DNA from: Ignavibacteriota bacterium
Lineage (GTDB): Bacteria; Bacteroidota; Ignavibacteria; Ignavibacteriales; Melioribacteraceae
Assembly (NCBI GenBank): GCA_013112585.1
Contig: JABFGH010000004.1
Span: 62,001 to 126,000 of the forward strand
Length of the DNA stretch: 64,000 bases
Direction of reading: 5' to 3'
Part shown: positions 63,166 through 64,000 of the stretch, piece by piece
Layout of the letters: the number at the start of each line of letters is the position of its first letter
Numbering within the stretch: position 1 is the first letter of the stretch
Notes under the pieces: model-generated
Databases searched by the model: none
Told to the model about the DNA's origin: nothing
Seen by the model: only the letters and a program-made list of their open reading frames with translations
Made by a program: the position numbers and the translations under genes

Positions 63166-63787
63166 TTTACACTTGTGGACACAATATAAGTCCTCGCCTA
63201 CAACTGATGTAAAAAAACAGATAATGCTCAGCTATTCTAACTTAGTTCATTATGTAATTTATCATTCCAAATTTTTCAATCAAGATTTACTGGATGACGG
63301 TGACTTTTACCAATTTGGAATTGAAGGACTAAGCGAAGCAATAGAGCGATTTGACCCTGAATACGGAACTAAGTTTGAAACTTATGCCATTCAGAGAATA
63401 AGAGGCAAAATAATTGATGAACTAAGAAAAGTTCAGATAAAGCCCCGCATTAAATCTACTGAAGACCCCGATGCTTTATACTACAGTAATGTATCCTTAA
63501 ACCGATCGTATAACGATGACGAAGGCTACATGCTGTATGAAACAATTCCGGATGAAGTAGAAATACCTGACCAGACGGTAGAGAAAAATGAAGAAAAAGA
63601 ACTGCTGGTTGCTACAATGAAAACTTTGGAAGAAAGAGACAGACTGATACTCAGTTTGTATTATTACGAAGGCTTAAATTACCGGGAGATTGCAGAGATA
63701 TTAAAAATTACCGTTTCCCGCGTTTCACAAATTCATTCAAAAATTTTAAAAGTACTTAAGAAAAAATTAGAAACAATTGATGAATAA
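63158..63787 (+). CDS. fliA: Flagellar sigma factor FliA (sigma-28)
   Basis: 209 aa. Region 2 has LVHYVIYHS, DDGDFYQFGIEGLSEAIERFDPEYGTKFETYAIQRIRGKIIDELRK; region 3 includes YYSNVSLN; region 4 has ERDRLILSLYYYEGLNYREIAEILKITVSRVSQIHSKILKVLKKKL. FliA/WhiG-type sigma. It should read the six sigma-28 promoters found in this window and is held by FlgM. Overlaps the small membrane protein gene and the next start. Confidence 0.95.
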   Translation: MNNLHLWTQYKSSPTTDVKKQIMLSYSNLVHYVIYHSKFFNQDLLDDGDFYQFGIEGLSEAIERFDPEYGTKFETYAIQRIRGKIIDELRKVQIKPRIKSTEDPDALYYSNVSLNRSYNDDEGYMLYETIPDEVEIPDQTVEKNEEKELLVATMKTLEERDRLILSLYYYEGLNYREIAEILKITVSRVSQIHSKILKVLKKKLETIDE

Positions 63788-64000
63788 TCAGACTATTGAC
63801 ATAGAAGCAAAGAAAGAGAAGAATAGAAACTTTTTAGCAAGTATTCAAAATCTTCCTTCAATACCGGTTGTTATGATGGAGGTTACAAATTTATTAGGTA
63901 ATCCAAATACAAGTGCCGGAGAGCTGGGTAAAATAATTAGTAAAGATCAGGGACTTGTAACTAAAATTCTGCGAGTCGCAAATTCACCTTTGTACGGCTT
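63780..64000 (+). CDS. HDOD domain protein, 3' end outside window
   Basis: ATG at 63780, overlapping fliA by 8 bases; open to the end of the window (73 full codons). The sequence FLASIQNLPSIPVVMMEVTNLLGNPNTSAGELGKIISKDQGLVTKILRVANSPLYG is the start of an HDOD domain. Such proteins act in signalling and are frequently next to flagellar or chemotaxis genes. The exact role is unknown, and the C-terminal output part is not visible. Confidence 0.85.
   Translation, partial: MNNQTIDIEAKKEKNRNFLASIQNLPSIPVVMMEVTNLLGNPNTSAGELGKIISKDQGLVTKILRVANSPLYG

Overview
The window is AT-rich, and every gene I can support lies on the + strand. It is a bacterial flagellar and chemotaxis locus preceded by a large protein-glycosylation island. 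Short flagellins, a sigma-54/sigma-28 cascade and one Bacteroidota-type promoter core (TAnnTTTG) suggest a motile member of the Ignavibacteria/Bacteroidota-Chlorobiota group. That placement is inference, because the window has no rRNA or other taxonomic marker.

Layout. 1-1159: the 3' part of an unknown two-TM coiled-coil protein. 1313-16932: five large genes of glycosyltransferases, a radical SAM enzyme, methyltransferases and TPR repeats, directly upstream of flagellin and probably for flagellin or surface glycan modification. 17218-22142: flagellin 1, fliS, flagellin 2, fliD, a FliT-like gene and flgM. 22321-24424: a FlgS-like kinase and a FlgR/NtrC-like sigma-54 activator. 24485-25420: a noncoding tandem array of about 250-bp units built from short palindromes. 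25757-32025: MCP, cheW, a TorF-like porin and a second MCP. 32578-39668: HEAT protein, cheR, two cheY, cheZ-like, cheA, cheB and a small unknown gene. 39792-52732: flgB, flgC, two small unknown genes, fliE-F-G-H-I-J, a MotE-like gene, fliK, flgD, a flagellar operon protein and flgE. 52733-53582: repeat-rich spacer. 53583-64000: fliL-M-N-O-P-Q-R, flhB-A-F-G, a small membrane protein, fliA (sigma-28) and the start of an HDOD gene.

Regulation as read from the sequence. Three sigma-54-like sites (TGGCAY-N5-TTGA) precede the che, flgB and fliL operons. The activator encoded at 23030 carries the sigma-54-contacting GAFTGA motif. Six sigma-28-like sites (TAAA-N15-nnCGATwA, one with TTAA) precede flagellin 1, flagellin 2, fliD, MCP1, the porin/MCP2 pair and the che operon. 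FliA and its anti-sigma factor FlgM are both encoded here. This gives a complete hierarchical circuit: the kinase and activator turn on hook-basal-body, export and che genes through sigma-54. FliA then turns on the late genes, and FlgM, itself in the sigma-28 fliD operon, provides feedback.

The most novel signal is a two-hairpin RNA element found twice, in the leaders of flagellin 1 and hook gene flgE. Its stems differ in sequence but keep pairing, while its loop sequences are conserved. Other notable points are the multi-domain glycan enzymes, the palindrome array, a CheA with a histone-H1-like linker, and a tiny FlgC-like protein encoded next to flgC. Rod/ring genes flgF, flgG, flgH and flgI, hook-junction genes flgK and flgL, and motA/motB are not in the window.
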